From assembly GCA_963817435.1 (NCBI GenBank), contig CAWFNY010000003.1, positions 124,001 to 188,000 of the forward strand: a stretch of DNA of 64,000 nt, in the 5' to 3' direction. Made by a program: the position numbers and the translations under genes. Below, one piece after another: positions 15,714-25,031 of this stretch. Origin of the DNA: JADJOM01 sp963817435. GTDB taxonomy: Bacteria > Gemmatimonadota > Gemmatimonadetes > Gemmatimonadales > GWC2-71-9. Every line of letters starts with the position of its first letter. The stretch's first letter is position 1. The notes beneath the pieces were generated by a model. That model worked only from the letters and a program-made list of their open reading frames with translations, was not told where the DNA came from and did not search any database.

Positions 15714-18425
15714 ATGACGAATCAGCCGCGGACAGAACGCAACCGGGTGGGAGGGGTCACGCTGGTGACCGCTCTCTACGGCTTGACGTATCTGGTCTGG
15801 GAGCGAGCGGGCTGGGGGAGCCCTGAGCTGCGGTCGCTGCTCGGCAATCTCGCGTTCATGCCACTCAACCTGACCCTGGCGGTCCTCTGCTTCCTTGCCG
15901 CCAGCAAGTCCGTCCTGGACGAGGGGGTCCGCCGCGCGCTGCGCTTCCTGGGTGCCGGCTGCCTGATGGTCCTCGTGGGGAATGGCGTCTCGGTCTACTA
16001 CCTCCTCGGGCTCGGTGAGGCCCCGGCGGTCTCCTGGGCGGACGTCTTCTATCTGGCCGACAGCTTCCTGATGCTCGCGGCGCTGCTGTCCTTCCCGATG
16101 GCACGCCGGGTCAGAGTGGAGAAGCTCAAGTACGCGCTCGACGCCGCGATCGTTCTGATCGGCGGAGCGGTCGCCATCTGGTATTTCACCGTGCTGCCCA
16201 CCCAGAACGCGGGTGAGGACGCGCTCGCGACCGCCGTACTCGCCTTTGCGTACCCGCTCGCCAGCCTGCTGGTGCTGTACGGCGCGACCACCGTCGTGCT
16301 CCGGGGCCCGCTCGACAGCAACCGGGTCGCTTTCCGGCTGCTGATGACCGGCATCCTGGTCAGCATCGTGGCCGACCTCGCCTTCGACCTCGTGCTGCTC
16401 GATTCGGGCACCCGGAGCGCGGCCTGGACCGACGCCGTCTACCTCCTCTTTTATCTCCTGCTGACCGCCAGCACCGAGCTGTACTGGCGCCGGCCCGTGG
16501 CGCGCCTGGAACGCCGGGCGGAACCGCGCCCCAACGTGCAGCCGATGTCGCCGTTGCCCTATCTGGCGATCGCGACGACCTATGGCCTGCTGCTGGGCGC
16601 CGCCATCCGGCCGTGGTCGGATCCCATCAGCGGCATCGCCGTGGGTGCGGTGCTGATGACAGCCCTCGTCGTCATCCGTCAGCTCATCGCGGTCCGGCAG
16701 AACGTCCGGCTGCTCGCCGATTCCGCGGCGGAGGCCCGGTTCCGTTCACTGGTCCAGAACTCGTCCGACCTGATCCTGGTCGTGCGGGCGGACGGCACCA
16801 TCCGCTTCGCGAGTCCCTCCGTGACCCGGGTGCTCCGCCAGGACCCGGCCGCGCTGCTCGGCCGGACCCTCACCGACCTCATCGACACCGAGGACCGGGA
16901 ACGGGCCCGCGAGTTCTTGCGTCAGGCAGCATCCACCATCGCGATGAGCCCGCCGGTCGAATGGCGATTCCGCCAGCCCGATGGTTCGTTGCTGCATGCG
17001 GAACTGCTGGCAACCAATCTGCTGAGTGATCCCACCGTGCGCGGCGTGGTGCTCAACGGCCGCGACGTGAGCGAGCGCAAGCGGCTGGAGCGCGAGCTGA
17101 CGCACCAGGCCTTCCACGACCCGCTCACCGGTCTCGCCAACCGGGCGCTCTTCCTGGATCGCGTGAGCCATGCGCTGACGCTCGCGCGGCGGCAGAGCCG
17201 ACCCGTGAGCGTCCTGTACCTGGACCTCGACGACTTCAAAAAGGTCAACGACAGCCTGGGCCACGCCGAGGGCGACCATCTGCTGTCGAGCACCGCCGAA
17301 CGACTGGAGTCCTCCGCGCGCGCCAGCGACACCGTGGCTCGGCTCGGCGGGGACGAATTCGCCGTGCTGATCGAGGATGGCGTCTCGCCGGACGATCTGA
17401 ACATGCTGGTCGAGCGGTTCCAGGCCGCCCTCGCCCGGCCCTTCATCCTCAGCGGCAACGAAGTCCCCATGAGCGTCAGCATCGGCGTCGCCACGGCGGC
17501 ACCCGAGGATGCGGCGGACGAACTGGTGCGCAACGCGGACATGGCGATGTACAACGCCAAGCGCCGTGGCAAGGGACGCGCGGAAACCTTCCAGTCCCAG
17601 ATGTACGCGGCGGTGAAGCACCGGCTCGAACTCGAAGCGGCGCTGCGCCATGCCATCGAGACCGATGGTCTCACCCTGGTGTATCAGCCGATCTTTTCGC
17701 TCCGGACCGGCCTGCTCGAAGGGGTCGAGGCGCTGGTGCGCTGGGAACATCCGCGGTTCGGCGCCCTGCTCCCGCAGCACTTCATTCCGCTGGCGGAGGA
17801 GACGGGGCTCATCGTGCAGCTCGGCCACTGGGTGCTCCGCGAATCGTGCCGCCAGGTGAAGCGCTGGAGGCAGGCGTTCCCCGACACCAGGATGACGATG
17901 GCGGTGAACATCTCCGGCCGGCAACTGCACGAACTGGACATCGTGCGGGAGACCCGGGAGGCACTCGCCGAGTCGGGGGTGGAGCCGTCCGCGGTGATCC
18001 TCGAGATCACCGAGAGCGTGCTCATGCAGCAGGAGGGCTCGGTGCTCGAGCGACTGATCGAGCTCAAGACACTCGGCATCCAGCTCGCCATCGACGACTT
18101 CGGCACGGGCTATTCGTCGCTGAGCTACCTGCAGCGCTTCCCGATCGACATGATCAAGATCGCGCGACCCTTCGTCGAGGACATCGGCGGCGGGCTCGAG
18201 AAATCGGCGCTGGCCCGGGCCATCATCGGCCTCGGCGACACCCTCAAGCTGCGCACCGTCGCGGAAGGCGTCGAGCGCACCGACCAGTGCCTCGCCCTGA
18301 TGAGCCTCGGCTGCGAACTCGGGCAGGGCTACTACTTCGCCCCGCCGCTCTCCGCGCAGGAAATCCGCGCCCTGCTCGAGGAGCCGCGGTCGATGCTGCC
18401 GACCCCGGTCGCCATCGCGCTGTAG
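15714..18425 (+). CDS. membrane-bound PAS-GGDEF-EAL cyclic di-GMP enzyme
   Basis: The 903-residue protein has about eight to nine hydrophobic helices in residues 12-330 (a MASE-like membrane sensor), then a PAS domain (about 345-460), a GGDEF domain and an EAL domain. GGDEF is intact (residues 545-549) and is preceded five residues upstream by RASD, a complete RxxD inhibitory site. EAL is intact (672-674), and downstream DDFGTGYSS and PIDMIKI are the usual EAL-domain signatures. Both synthesis and hydrolysis of c-di-GMP are therefore possible. I prefer the ATG at 15714; a GTG at 15675 is possible but sits immediately after the foldable leader. Confidence 0.92.
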   Translation: MTNQPRTERNRVGGVTLVTALYGLTYLVWERAGWGSPELRSLLGNLAFMPLNLTLAVLCFLAASKSVLDEGVRRALRFLGAGCLMVLVGNGVSVYYLLGLGEAPAVSWADVFYLADSFLMLAALLSFPMARRVRVEKLKYALDAAIVLIGGAVAIWYFTVLPTQNAGEDALATAVLAFAYPLASLLVLYGATTVVLRGPLDSNRVAFRLLMTGILVSIVADLAFDLVLLDSGTRSAAWTDAVYLLFYLLLTASTELYWRRPVARLERRAEPRPNVQPMSPLPYLAIATTYGLLLGAAIRPWSDPISGIAVGAVLMTALVVIRQLIAVRQNVRLLADSAAEARFRSLVQNSSDLILVVRADGTIRFASPSVTRVLRQDPAALLGRTLTDLIDTEDRERAREFLRQAASTIAMSPPVEWRFRQPDGSLLHAELLATNLLSDPTVRGVVLNGRDVSERKRLERELTHQAFHDPLTGLANRALFLDRVSHALTLARRQSRPVSVLYLDLDDFKKVNDSLGHAEGDHLLSSTAERLESSARASDTVARLGGDEFAVLIEDGVSPDDLNMLVERFQAALARPFILSGNEVPMSVSIGVATAAPEDAADELVRNADMAMYNAKRRGKGRAETFQSQMYAAVKHRLELEAALRHAIETDGLTLVYQPIFSLRTGLLEGVEALVRWEHPRFGALLPQHFIPLAEETGLIVQLGHWVLRESCRQVKRWRQAFPDTRMTMAVNISGRQLHELDIVRETREALAESGVEPSAVILEITESVLMQQEGSVLERLIELKTLGIQLAIDDFGTGYSSLSYLQRFPIDMIKIARPFVEDIGGGLEKSALARAIIGLGDTLKLRTVAEGVERTDQCLALMSLGCELGQGYYFAPPLSAQEIRALLEEPRSMLPTPVAIAL

Positions 18426-18429
18426 CCCC

Positions 18430-18447
18430 CCGACGCTGGCGCGTCGG
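18430..18447 (+). terminator. short hairpin after the GGDEF-EAL gene
   Basis: CCGACGC and GCGTCGG pair across a TGGC loop, 4 nt downstream of the TAG stop. There is no T-tract, so termination by this hairpin alone is uncertain. Confidence 0.35.
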
Positions 18448-18459
18448 CGGAGAGACGGC

Positions 18460-18465
18460 GATAAT
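18460..18465 (+). promoter_or_regulatory. candidate -10 element of the M1 aminopeptidase gene
   Basis: GATAAT lies 26 nt before the ATG at 18492 and just behind the hairpin that follows the previous gene. No obvious -35 box. Confidence 0.3.
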
Positions 18466-18491
18466 CCGGCTCCTCTCCGCAAGGACGCTGC

Positions 18492-20924
18492 ATGTTCCGC
18501 CGTCTGTCCCTCGCCTGCTCCCTCCTCTGCTCCATCGTCGCCATCGGTTCCGCCCGGGCCCAGACCGCGCCGCGGTCCGGCACGGTCGGCGAATACACAC
18601 CGCCGCGGGTCTGGCCGGAGCATCCCAGAAGCTTCGATCTGCTGCATCAGCGGATCGCCATCCGCTATGACCTCGACCAGCGAAGCGTCGCCGGCGAGGT
18701 CGAGACCCGGCTGATCGTCACCGCCGCGCCGACCGACACCATCCGGCTCGACGCCTCGCAGCTCACCATCGACGGGGCCTCCGACGCCCGCGGAAAGAAG
18801 TTGCGCTTCACCTCCGACACCGGCCGGGTCACCGTCCGGCTCGGCCGCAGGGCGCAGGTGGGAGACACCGTGGTGTTCACGCTCCGGTATCATGGGCGCC
18901 CGGAGCGGGGGATGTACTTCGTGCCGCGGCGGCGGGTGATGTGGACCCAGGGCGAAGCCACCGAGACCCACAGCTGGGTGCCGACCTACGACGCACCGAA
19001 CGACAAGACCACCTGGGAGATCCTCGTCACCGCCGATACCGGCGTCAGCGTCCTCTCCAACGGCCGGCTGGTCGAGGTGACCCCGGCCGCCCGCGGACAG
19101 CAGGTCTGGCACTGGTCCCAGGACCTGCCGGCCTCGACCTATCTCTATTCGATCGTCGCCGGGCGCTTCGCCATTCTGCGCGACAACTGGCGCGGCATTC
19201 CGGTGGAATACTGGGTGGCGCCTGACACGGTGAATGCCGGCTGGCGCACCTTCGGCGAGACGCCCTCGATGATCGAGACGTACAGCCGGGTCCTGGGCGT
19301 CAACTTCCCCTGGGCCAAGTACAGCCAGTCGGTGATTCCCGACTTCACCTACGGCGGCATGGAGAACGTCTCGGCCACCACCCAGACCGACCTTGCGCTG
19401 CACGGCGCGGGCGGGGAGCCGGAATTCAGCGGGCGCGGCCTCGACGCCCACGAGCTGGCCCACCAGTGGTTCGGCGACCTCACCACGACGGCGACCTGGG
19501 CCCATGCCTGGCTCAACGAGGGACTGACGACCTACATGGAGTCGGTCCACAACGAGAAGAGCCGCGGCTGGAGCGCCGGACAGTGGAGCTGGATCAATCA
19601 GCAGTTCTCCGCGGAGAACGCGGACCGCAACATCGACCGGCCGCTGGTGCTCGGGGAACAGCCGGGCACCGACCCGATCCAGCTCTTCTTCAGCGGGCAC
19701 ATCTATCCGAAGGGGGCACAGGTCGCCCACCAGCTGCGGCGCCTGCTGGGGGACTCGGTCTTCTGGGCCGGTATGCAGCGGTTCCTCACCGACAACGCCT
19801 ACAAGCCGGTGGAGACCGCCGACTTCGCCGTCGCCATGGAAAAGGCCTCGGGGCGGGACCTCGACTGGTTCTTCGATCAGTGGGCGTACGGCATCGGCTA
19901 TCCGAAGGTGAAGGTGGCGCGGAAGTGGGATGCGGCGGCGAAGACGCTGACGGTCACGGTGTCCCAGTCGCAGACCATCGACTCCACGCACCCCTTCTTC
20001 CGGTTCCCGGCCACGGTCCGCATCGTGACCCGCGACTCGGTGGTCCGGCGGGAAATCATGGTGACGGAACAGGACCAGCGCTTCACCCTCCCGCTGCCTG
20101 GCGAGCCGATCACCTTCCGGTTCGACGAAGGTGGCTGGCTCCTCGGCACCGTGCAGACCGACCAGACACCGGAGGAGCTCGCCGAGCTCGCGAAGCACGA
20201 CCTCGACTTCTCGGCACGCTTCTGGGCGCTCTCGGCGCTGGACAGCTCCACGACCGATGCGGCGCGCGACGCGCGACGGTTCATCGTGCTCAACGAGCCC
20301 GATGCCAACCTCCGCTCCGAGGCAATGCGGCAGATCGGCGAGCATGACGGCGCGGTGAGCAGGGACCTGATCGTCTCCGGCCTCGGCGACCCCTCCGGCG
20401 CGGTCCGGAGCCGTGCGATCGTCGCGCTCGCGCGGGTGGACACGGCGGCGGCCCAGGCCGAGGCGGTCCGGCTGATCACCACCGACCCGAGCTTCTATGT
20501 GCAGATGCGGGCGCTGAGCGTCTACGATCCGACGCGTTCGCCCCAAGGCACGGCGCTGCTGATTGACCGGATCCGTCACGGTGGCGCGACCAGCGTGCGG
20601 ACCGCGGCGGCGGAGCGTCTCGGCCGCTATGCCGATGCCGCCGGCGTGGAGGCGATCGAGTCGATGACCGTGATGGAGGAACCGCGCGATGTCCGCGGCG
20701 AGGCGCTCTCCCTGCTGGCGAACCTCCCTGACAAGAGCCGCGGGATCGCGGTCGCGACCCGCTACCTGTCCGACGGGGATCCGCTTTTCGCAAGCCAGGC
20801 CGTCCGCACGCTGGCCCGGATCGGCGGCGACGCGGGCAGGGCCACGCTGACGGCGGCGCTCGCGAGGGAAACGCGGGTGACCGTCCGGGCCGCGATCACG
20901 CAATCACTCGCGCCCAGGCACTGA
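18492..20924 (+). CDS. secreted M1 family metallo-aminopeptidase
   Basis: The 810-residue protein has a signal peptide ending at GSARAQ. The M1 hallmarks are present: GGMEN (exopeptidase motif), then HELAHQW with zinc ligands His 320 and His 324 and catalytic Glu 321, and the third ligand Glu 343 in WLNEG. After the catalytic region, a beta-sandwich is followed by an alanine-rich helical C-terminus (about 560-810) made of HEAT-like repeats. It should trim N-terminal residues from peptides in the periplasm or outside the cell, complementing the neighbouring M16 proteases. It lies 82 nt upstream of the M16 pair, separated by a hairpin. Confidence 0.92.
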   Translation: MFRRLSLACSLLCSIVAIGSARAQTAPRSGTVGEYTPPRVWPEHPRSFDLLHQRIAIRYDLDQRSVAGEVETRLIVTAAPTDTIRLDASQLTIDGASDARGKKLRFTSDTGRVTVRLGRRAQVGDTVVFTLRYHGRPERGMYFVPRRRVMWTQGEATETHSWVPTYDAPNDKTTWEILVTADTGVSVLSNGRLVEVTPAARGQQVWHWSQDLPASTYLYSIVAGRFAILRDNWRGIPVEYWVAPDTVNAGWRTFGETPSMIETYSRVLGVNFPWAKYSQSVIPDFTYGGMENVSATTQTDLALHGAGGEPEFSGRGLDAHELAHQWFGDLTTTATWAHAWLNEGLTTYMESVHNEKSRGWSAGQWSWINQQFSAENADRNIDRPLVLGEQPGTDPIQLFFSGHIYPKGAQVAHQLRRLLGDSVFWAGMQRFLTDNAYKPVETADFAVAMEKASGRDLDWFFDQWAYGIGYPKVKVARKWDAAAKTLTVTVSQSQTIDSTHPFFRFPATVRIVTRDSVVRREIMVTEQDQRFTLPLPGEPITFRFDEGGWLLGTVQTDQTPEELAELAKHDLDFSARFWALSALDSSTTDAARDARRFIVLNEPDANLRSEAMRQIGEHDGAVSRDLIVSGLGDPSGAVRSRAIVALARVDTAAAQAEAVRLITTDPSFYVQMRALSVYDPTRSPQGTALLIDRIRHGGATSVRTAAAERLGRYADAAGVEAIESMTVMEEPRDVRGEALSLLANLPDKSRGIAVATRYLSDGDPLFASQAVRTLARIGGDAGRATLTAALARETRVTVRAAITQSLAPRH

Positions 20925-20938
20925 AACCCAAGGCGGGT

Positions 20939-20965
20939 GCGGCCGTAGGGCGACCGACCGGCCGC
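20939..20965 (+). terminator. hairpin between M1 and M16 genes
   Basis: GCGGCCG (20939-20945) pairs with CGGCCGC (20959-20965) around a 13-nt loop, 14 nt after the aminopeptidase stop. No T-tract is present. Confidence 0.35.
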
Positions 20966-21006
20966 CTCACGGCCGGGGCGTATCTCCCACTTCCGGAGTC
21001 GGTCTC

Positions 21007-22410
21007 ATGTCCGTCGCGCTTCGGCGGCCGATCGCGGCCGCCGCGCTGGTGCTGGCGCTGGTCCTTCCATCGCGGACCGCCATCGCACAGGCACCCGCCG
21101 GGGTGCAGGTTCCCTTCGAGTACTACACGCTCGCGAACGGGCTCCGCGTCGTCCTGTCGCGGGACACAACGGCGCCGACCGTGGCGATCGGTGTGTATTA
21201 CCACATCGGCTTCCGCAACGAGCCGAAGGACCGCACCGGATTCGCGCACCTCTTCGAGCACCTGATGTTCCAGGGCTCCGGCAATCTCGGCAAGCTCGAG
21301 TTCATCAAGCTGGTGGAATCGAACGGCGGCCTGCTGAACGGCTCGACCCGCTTCGACTTCACCAACTACTACGAAGTGGTGCCGGCGCACACGCTCGAGA
21401 CCATGCTCTGGGCCGAGGCGGACCGGATGAAGGGACTGGCCATCGACACCGCCAGCCTCCGGAACCAGCAGGACGTCGTGAAGAGCGAAGTCCGGGTGAA
21501 CGTGCTGAACCAGCCCTATGGGTCGTTCCCGTGGATCGACCTGCCGATGGCGGCCAACGAGAACTGGTACAACGCCCACAACTTCTACGGCGACCTCCAC
21601 GACCTCGACGCCGCCACGCTGTCGGACGCCTCCGCCTTCTTCCGCCGCTACTACGCACCGAACAACGCCGTGCTCGGCGTGGTCGGAGACTTCAATTCCG
21701 CGCAGGCCCGGGCCTGGATCGAGAAGTACTTCGGCCAGATCACCCCGTCGGAGCTGCCGCCTCCGCCGGACCTCACCGAGCCGCGACAGACGGCGGAGAA
21801 GCGCACCGGCCGGGTGGACTCGCTCGCGAACCGGCCGGCCTTGGGACTCGCCTGGCACATGCCGGAGCGCTGGACGCCGGAGTGGTTTGCGATGGGGATG
21901 ATCGACCAGATCCTCGGACAGGGGCGCGACTCGCGTCTCTACCAGGCACTCGTCACGGAGAAGGGCTACACCGGCGATGTCAGCGCCGGGATCAACTGGG
22001 GCCTCGGCCACCAGTTCAACTATCAGGGGCCGATGCTCTGGATGGTGTCCGTCTATCACGACTCTACCGTCGCGCCGGACTCGCTCCTCGCAAGCGTCGA
22101 CGCCACGATAGCCGACCTCCAGGACCGGCCGATCGATGCCGCAACCCTGGCACGGGCGCGGACCAAGATGCGCTCGGCGCTCTACGACATGATGGAGCAG
22201 TTCTCCGGCTTCGGACGGCTCGATATGCTGGCCTCGTTCGCGCTCTTCGACAACGATCCGGGCCGCATCAACCGCCTCGAGGCCGAATTCGCGAAGGTGA
22301 CCCCCGAACTCATCCAGCGGACCGCGCGCGAGTACCTGCGCCGCGACAACCGCACGGTCTACACCATCGTCCCCGGGGCCAGGCCGGCCGCCGCGGCCGG
22401 CAGCCAGTGA
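21007..22410 (+). CDS. secreted M16 family zinc protease, catalytic subunit
   Basis: The 467-residue protein starts with a signal peptide ending at RTAIAQ. The inverted zinc motif HLFEH lies at residues 81-85 (FAHLFEHLMFQG), the standard HxxEH of pitrilysin/insulinase-type proteases, with the downstream acidic ligand expected in the KSEVRVNV helix. The protein consists of two M16 half-domains. It is followed by a second M16 gene 11 nt later that lacks the zinc motif, the arrangement of two-subunit M16B enzymes such as the mitochondrial processing peptidase-like bacterial pairs. It probably degrades peptides in the periplasm. Confidence 0.92.
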   Translation: MSVALRRPIAAAALVLALVLPSRTAIAQAPAGVQVPFEYYTLANGLRVVLSRDTTAPTVAIGVYYHIGFRNEPKDRTGFAHLFEHLMFQGSGNLGKLEFIKLVESNGGLLNGSTRFDFTNYYEVVPAHTLETMLWAEADRMKGLAIDTASLRNQQDVVKSEVRVNVLNQPYGSFPWIDLPMAANENWYNAHNFYGDLHDLDAATLSDASAFFRRYYAPNNAVLGVVGDFNSAQARAWIEKYFGQITPSELPPPPDLTEPRQTAEKRTGRVDSLANRPALGLAWHMPERWTPEWFAMGMIDQILGQGRDSRLYQALVTEKGYTGDVSAGINWGLGHQFNYQGPMLWMVSVYHDSTVAPDSLLASVDATIADLQDRPIDAATLARARTKMRSALYDMMEQFSGFGRLDMLASFALFDNDPGRINRLEAEFAKVTPELIQRTAREYLRRDNRTVYTIVPGARPAAAAGSQ

Positions 22411-22421
22411 GGCGGACATCC

Positions 22422-23798
22422 ATGCGAGTCATCACGATGCTGACGGGCCTGGCACTCGTCGCGACGCCGGCGCTGGCCCAGAAGGAACTCCCCCCTGTCC
22501 CCGGCACACCGAAGGATTTTCGGCTTCCGCCGCGGAAGGACTTCACGCTGGCCAACGGGCTCAAGGTCACGCTGGTCCGGTATGGTCTGGTCCCCAAGGC
22601 GGCGATCAGCCTGCAGATCGGGACCGGCGGGATCGATGAGGCGGCCGACGAGGTCCAGCTTTCCGGCCTGACGGCCGACCTGCTGCTGGAAGGCACCACC
22701 ACACGGGCAGGCAGTGACATCTCCCGTGAAGCGGCCGATATGGGTGGCGGTGTTGCCGCCGGCTCGTCGGATGATGGGGTGAGCGTCGGCGGCGAGGTCC
22801 TCAGCGAGAACACCGAGCGGTATATCGCGCTGCTCGCCGATGTCGTGCTGCGGCCCAGGTTCGCGCCGGCCGACGTGGAGCGCGTGCGGGCCAACCGCGC
22901 GCGGGACAACGCCATCGCGATGAGCCAGCCGGGCCAGATCGCCCGGGTGAAGTTCCGTGAAATGATGTTCCCCGATCATCCCTACGGGCGGGTCATTCCC
23001 TCCGAGGCGATGCTCATGAGTTACACCGCCGACAAGGTGCGCGGCTTCTACACGAAGAACTACGGGGCGCGACGCAGCCATCTCTACGTCAGCGGCGTCT
23101 TCGATGCGGCCCGGGCCGAGCGGGCCATCCGCGCGGCGTTCAGCGGCTGGGCGCCAGGAGCGCCCGCAACGGTCAACCCGCCGGCGACGGTCAATCACCG
23201 GCAGGTCGAGCTCATCGACCGGCCGGACGCGGTGCAGAGTTCGCTGCGGGTCGGCCTCCCGGTGGCCGATCCCTCGAGCCCCGACTGGATCCGGCTCAGC
23301 GTCACCGACGCCCTGCTCGGCGGCTCGTTCGGTTCCCGGATCACCAGCAACATCCGCGAGGACAAGGGCTACACCTATTCCCCCGGCTCCTTCGTGGCGC
23401 ACTGGCCCAAAGTGGGGTTGTGGATGGAGCTGGCCGACGTGACGACCAACGTCACCGGTGCCTCACTCAAGGAGATCTTCTACGAGACCGACCGGCTGCG
23501 GAATGAAGCGCCGCCGGAGAAGGAGCTGAACGGAATCAAGAACAACATGGTGGGGATCTTCACCATCCAGAACAGCTCGCGGTACGGCGTGATCGGCCAG
23601 CTCCAGTTCGTGGATCAGTACGGTCTCGGCGACGCCTACCTGTCAGGCTATGTGAAGAACGTGCTGGCGGTGACCCCCGAGCAGGTGAAGGCGACCGCGT
23701 CGAAGTATCTCGACCCGAGCCGGATGACCATCACGGTGGTCGGGGACAAGAAGACCGTGGAGGAACAGCTCGCACCGTACCAGGCGGGGACGCCGTAG
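22422..23798 (+). CDS. secreted M16 family protein, non-catalytic partner
   Basis: The 458-residue protein has a signal peptide ending at ATPALAQ and the same M16 fold as its upstream neighbour (FTLANGLKVTLV, then LRVGLPV and GFYTKNYG-like segments). At the position of HxxEH it reads LTADLLLEGTTT, so the zinc ligands are missing. It should form a heterodimer with the upstream catalytic subunit and contribute the substrate-binding arginine/tyrosine half. The start at 22422 fits the signal peptide and the 11-nt spacing after the preceding stop. The stop lies inside a strong hairpin. Confidence 0.9.
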   Translation: MRVITMLTGLALVATPALAQKELPPVPGTPKDFRLPPRKDFTLANGLKVTLVRYGLVPKAAISLQIGTGGIDEAADEVQLSGLTADLLLEGTTTRAGSDISREAADMGGGVAAGSSDDGVSVGGEVLSENTERYIALLADVVLRPRFAPADVERVRANRARDNAIAMSQPGQIARVKFREMMFPDHPYGRVIPSEAMLMSYTADKVRGFYTKNYGARRSHLYVSGVFDAARAERAIRAAFSGWAPGAPATVNPPATVNHRQVELIDRPDAVQSSLRVGLPVADPSSPDWIRLSVTDALLGGSFGSRITSNIREDKGYTYSPGSFVAHWPKVGLWMELADVTTNVTGASLKEIFYETDRLRNEAPPEKELNGIKNNMVGIFTIQNSSRYGVIGQLQFVDQYGLGDAYLSGYVKNVLAVTPEQVKATASKYLDPSRMTITVVGDKKTVEEQLAPYQAGTP

Positions 23799-23827
23799 GG
23801 GCGCGCGCGGAGGCGCGCCCCTGCGGC
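23792..23827. terminator. strong hairpin over the M16 stop codon
   Basis: Fourteen pairs (23792-23805 with 23814-23827, one G-T) close a short loop. The stop codon 23796-23798 is inside the left arm. The core GTAGGGGCG and CGCCCCT is shared in style with the palindrome at 7419-7464, suggesting a repeat family. Confidence 0.5.
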
Positions 23828-23831
23828 GGTG

Positions 23832-23855
23832 GGAGCGGCCGTCCCCGGCCGCTCC
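23832..23855. terminator. 10-bp stem hairpin between convergent genes
   Basis: GGAGCGGCCG (23832-23841) pairs perfectly with 23846-23855 around a TCCC loop. It ends 6 nt before the stop codon of the convergent NmrA-like gene and could stop transcription from both sides. No T-tract. Confidence 0.5.
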
Positions 23856-23861
23856 GCATCG

Positions 23862-24812
23862 TCATTCCAGCGGAATCCTGCTCGCGTTGGCCGAGAGCCA
23901 CTGCGCAAAGTTCTGCAGCGCCGGATTCAGGCTCCGGGAAAACTCGATGCTCCTCGCGGCGCAGAAGTCGGCGTTGAAGTCGCGCTTGAACTGGAACATG
24001 TTGCCCATATCGTCGGCGCCGGGGAAGCCGAAGCTGCGGTAGACCTCGGGGGGAATGTCGTTATAGGCGACAGGTCTGCCGATGGCCTTGCTCAGCCCCG
24101 CCGCCATCTCCGCTCCCGTCAGGTGCTCGCCGGCGATACCGATAGACTTCCCGATGAATTCCCCGCCGCGCTTGAACACCGCATATGCACATTTGCCGAT
24201 ATCTTCCGCGGCGATACCGGGCAGCTTCTTGTCGCCCATCGGCATGGTGAGAAGAAGCTTGCCATCCGGACCTGGCTTCGGCCCAGCGCCGAAGTAGATG
24301 AAATTGTCCCAGTAGAACGAGGTGTTGAGCATCGTCGTCGGGACGCCGGCGTCGGTGAAGAAGTGATTCGACTCACCCTTGGCGTCGAAGTGCGGCACCT
24401 TGTACTTCCCCATCAGCGTCGGCATCCGGTTGTCGCTGAGCGGCACCCACTTGCGGGTGTCTTCCAGCGTGGACCAGATGAAGTGGGCCACCCCGGTCTC
24501 CCTGGCCACCTTCGCCATCCGGGCAGCGTCGGCGATTTCTCGCTCCGGGGACATATGCGCCCAGAAGAAGGTCACGCCGAAGACGCCGAAGGCGCCGCTG
24601 AAGGCACGCCGGAGGCTCGCTTCGTCGTCCACATCACCCGCCACGACTTCCGCGCCGAGCGCGGCGAGGGCCTTGGCAGCATCGGATTGGGGGTTCCGGG
24701 TCACGGCCCGCGCGCGGAACGGAGATGCAGGGTCACCCTGGATCGCGCGGACCAGCCCGCCGCCCTGAGCGCCGGTGGCGCCGAGCACTGTAATGATCTT
24801 CTTGTCAGCCAT
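23862..24812 (-). CDS. NmrA/HSCARG-like NAD(P)-binding protein
   Basis: The 316-residue protein starts with IITVLGATGAQGGG, the N-terminal Rossmann motif of the atypical short-chain dehydrogenase (NmrA) branch, and continues with VVAGDVDD and VFGVTFFW, typical of this fold. No YxxxK catalytic pair stands out, as in NmrA-like redox sensors, so it may act as an NADPH sensor or a quinone/isoflavone-type reductase. The ATG at 24812 begins directly before the Rossmann strand; longer in-frame starts add a stretch with no homology-like features. The gene is divergent from the MFS gene, with 219 bp between the starts. Confidence 0.8.
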   Translation of the reverse strand: MADKKIITVLGATGAQGGGLVRAIQGDPASPFRARAVTRNPQSDAAKALAALGAEVVAGDVDDEASLRRAFSGAFGVFGVTFFWAHMSPEREIADAARMAKVARETGVAHFIWSTLEDTRKWVPLSDNRMPTLMGKYKVPHFDAKGESNHFFTDAGVPTTMLNTSFYWDNFIYFGAGPKPGPDGKLLLTMPMGDKKLPGIAAEDIGKCAYAVFKRGGEFIGKSIGIAGEHLTGAEMAAGLSKAIGRPVAYNDIPPEVYRSFGFPGADDMGNMFQFKRDFNADFCAARSIEFSRSLNPALQNFAQWLSANASRIPLE

Positions 24813-25031
24813 AGAATCGCCGCTTGTTGCAGGAGTTGAGGGGAGATCTTCGTCCAGCACCATCAAGTTGCCACGCATGAACGTGGCTGGCAATCGCCCG
24901 CTGCCGGCGTCGATCTGCATACGGAATCGCAACGTTCGACAGCCGGGGGCTATCCGGCCCGATCGGGACGCGACAGTTTGGTAGGCGTGACCCGGTCCAT
25001 TGCCTGCCGGCCGAATGCTCTCTCTCGCGAA

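Noticed and set aside
16746..20903. Very long - strand open frame of about 1385 codons
   Set aside because: It is a high-GC antisense shadow of the GGDEF-EAL and M1 genes; the protein is His/Arg/Gly-rich with no domain.
24978..25031. Upstream TTG start for the MFS transporter
   Set aside because: The extra 18 residues are Arg/Cys-rich and precede a normal ATG at 25032 that is followed by typical MFS N-terminal sequence.
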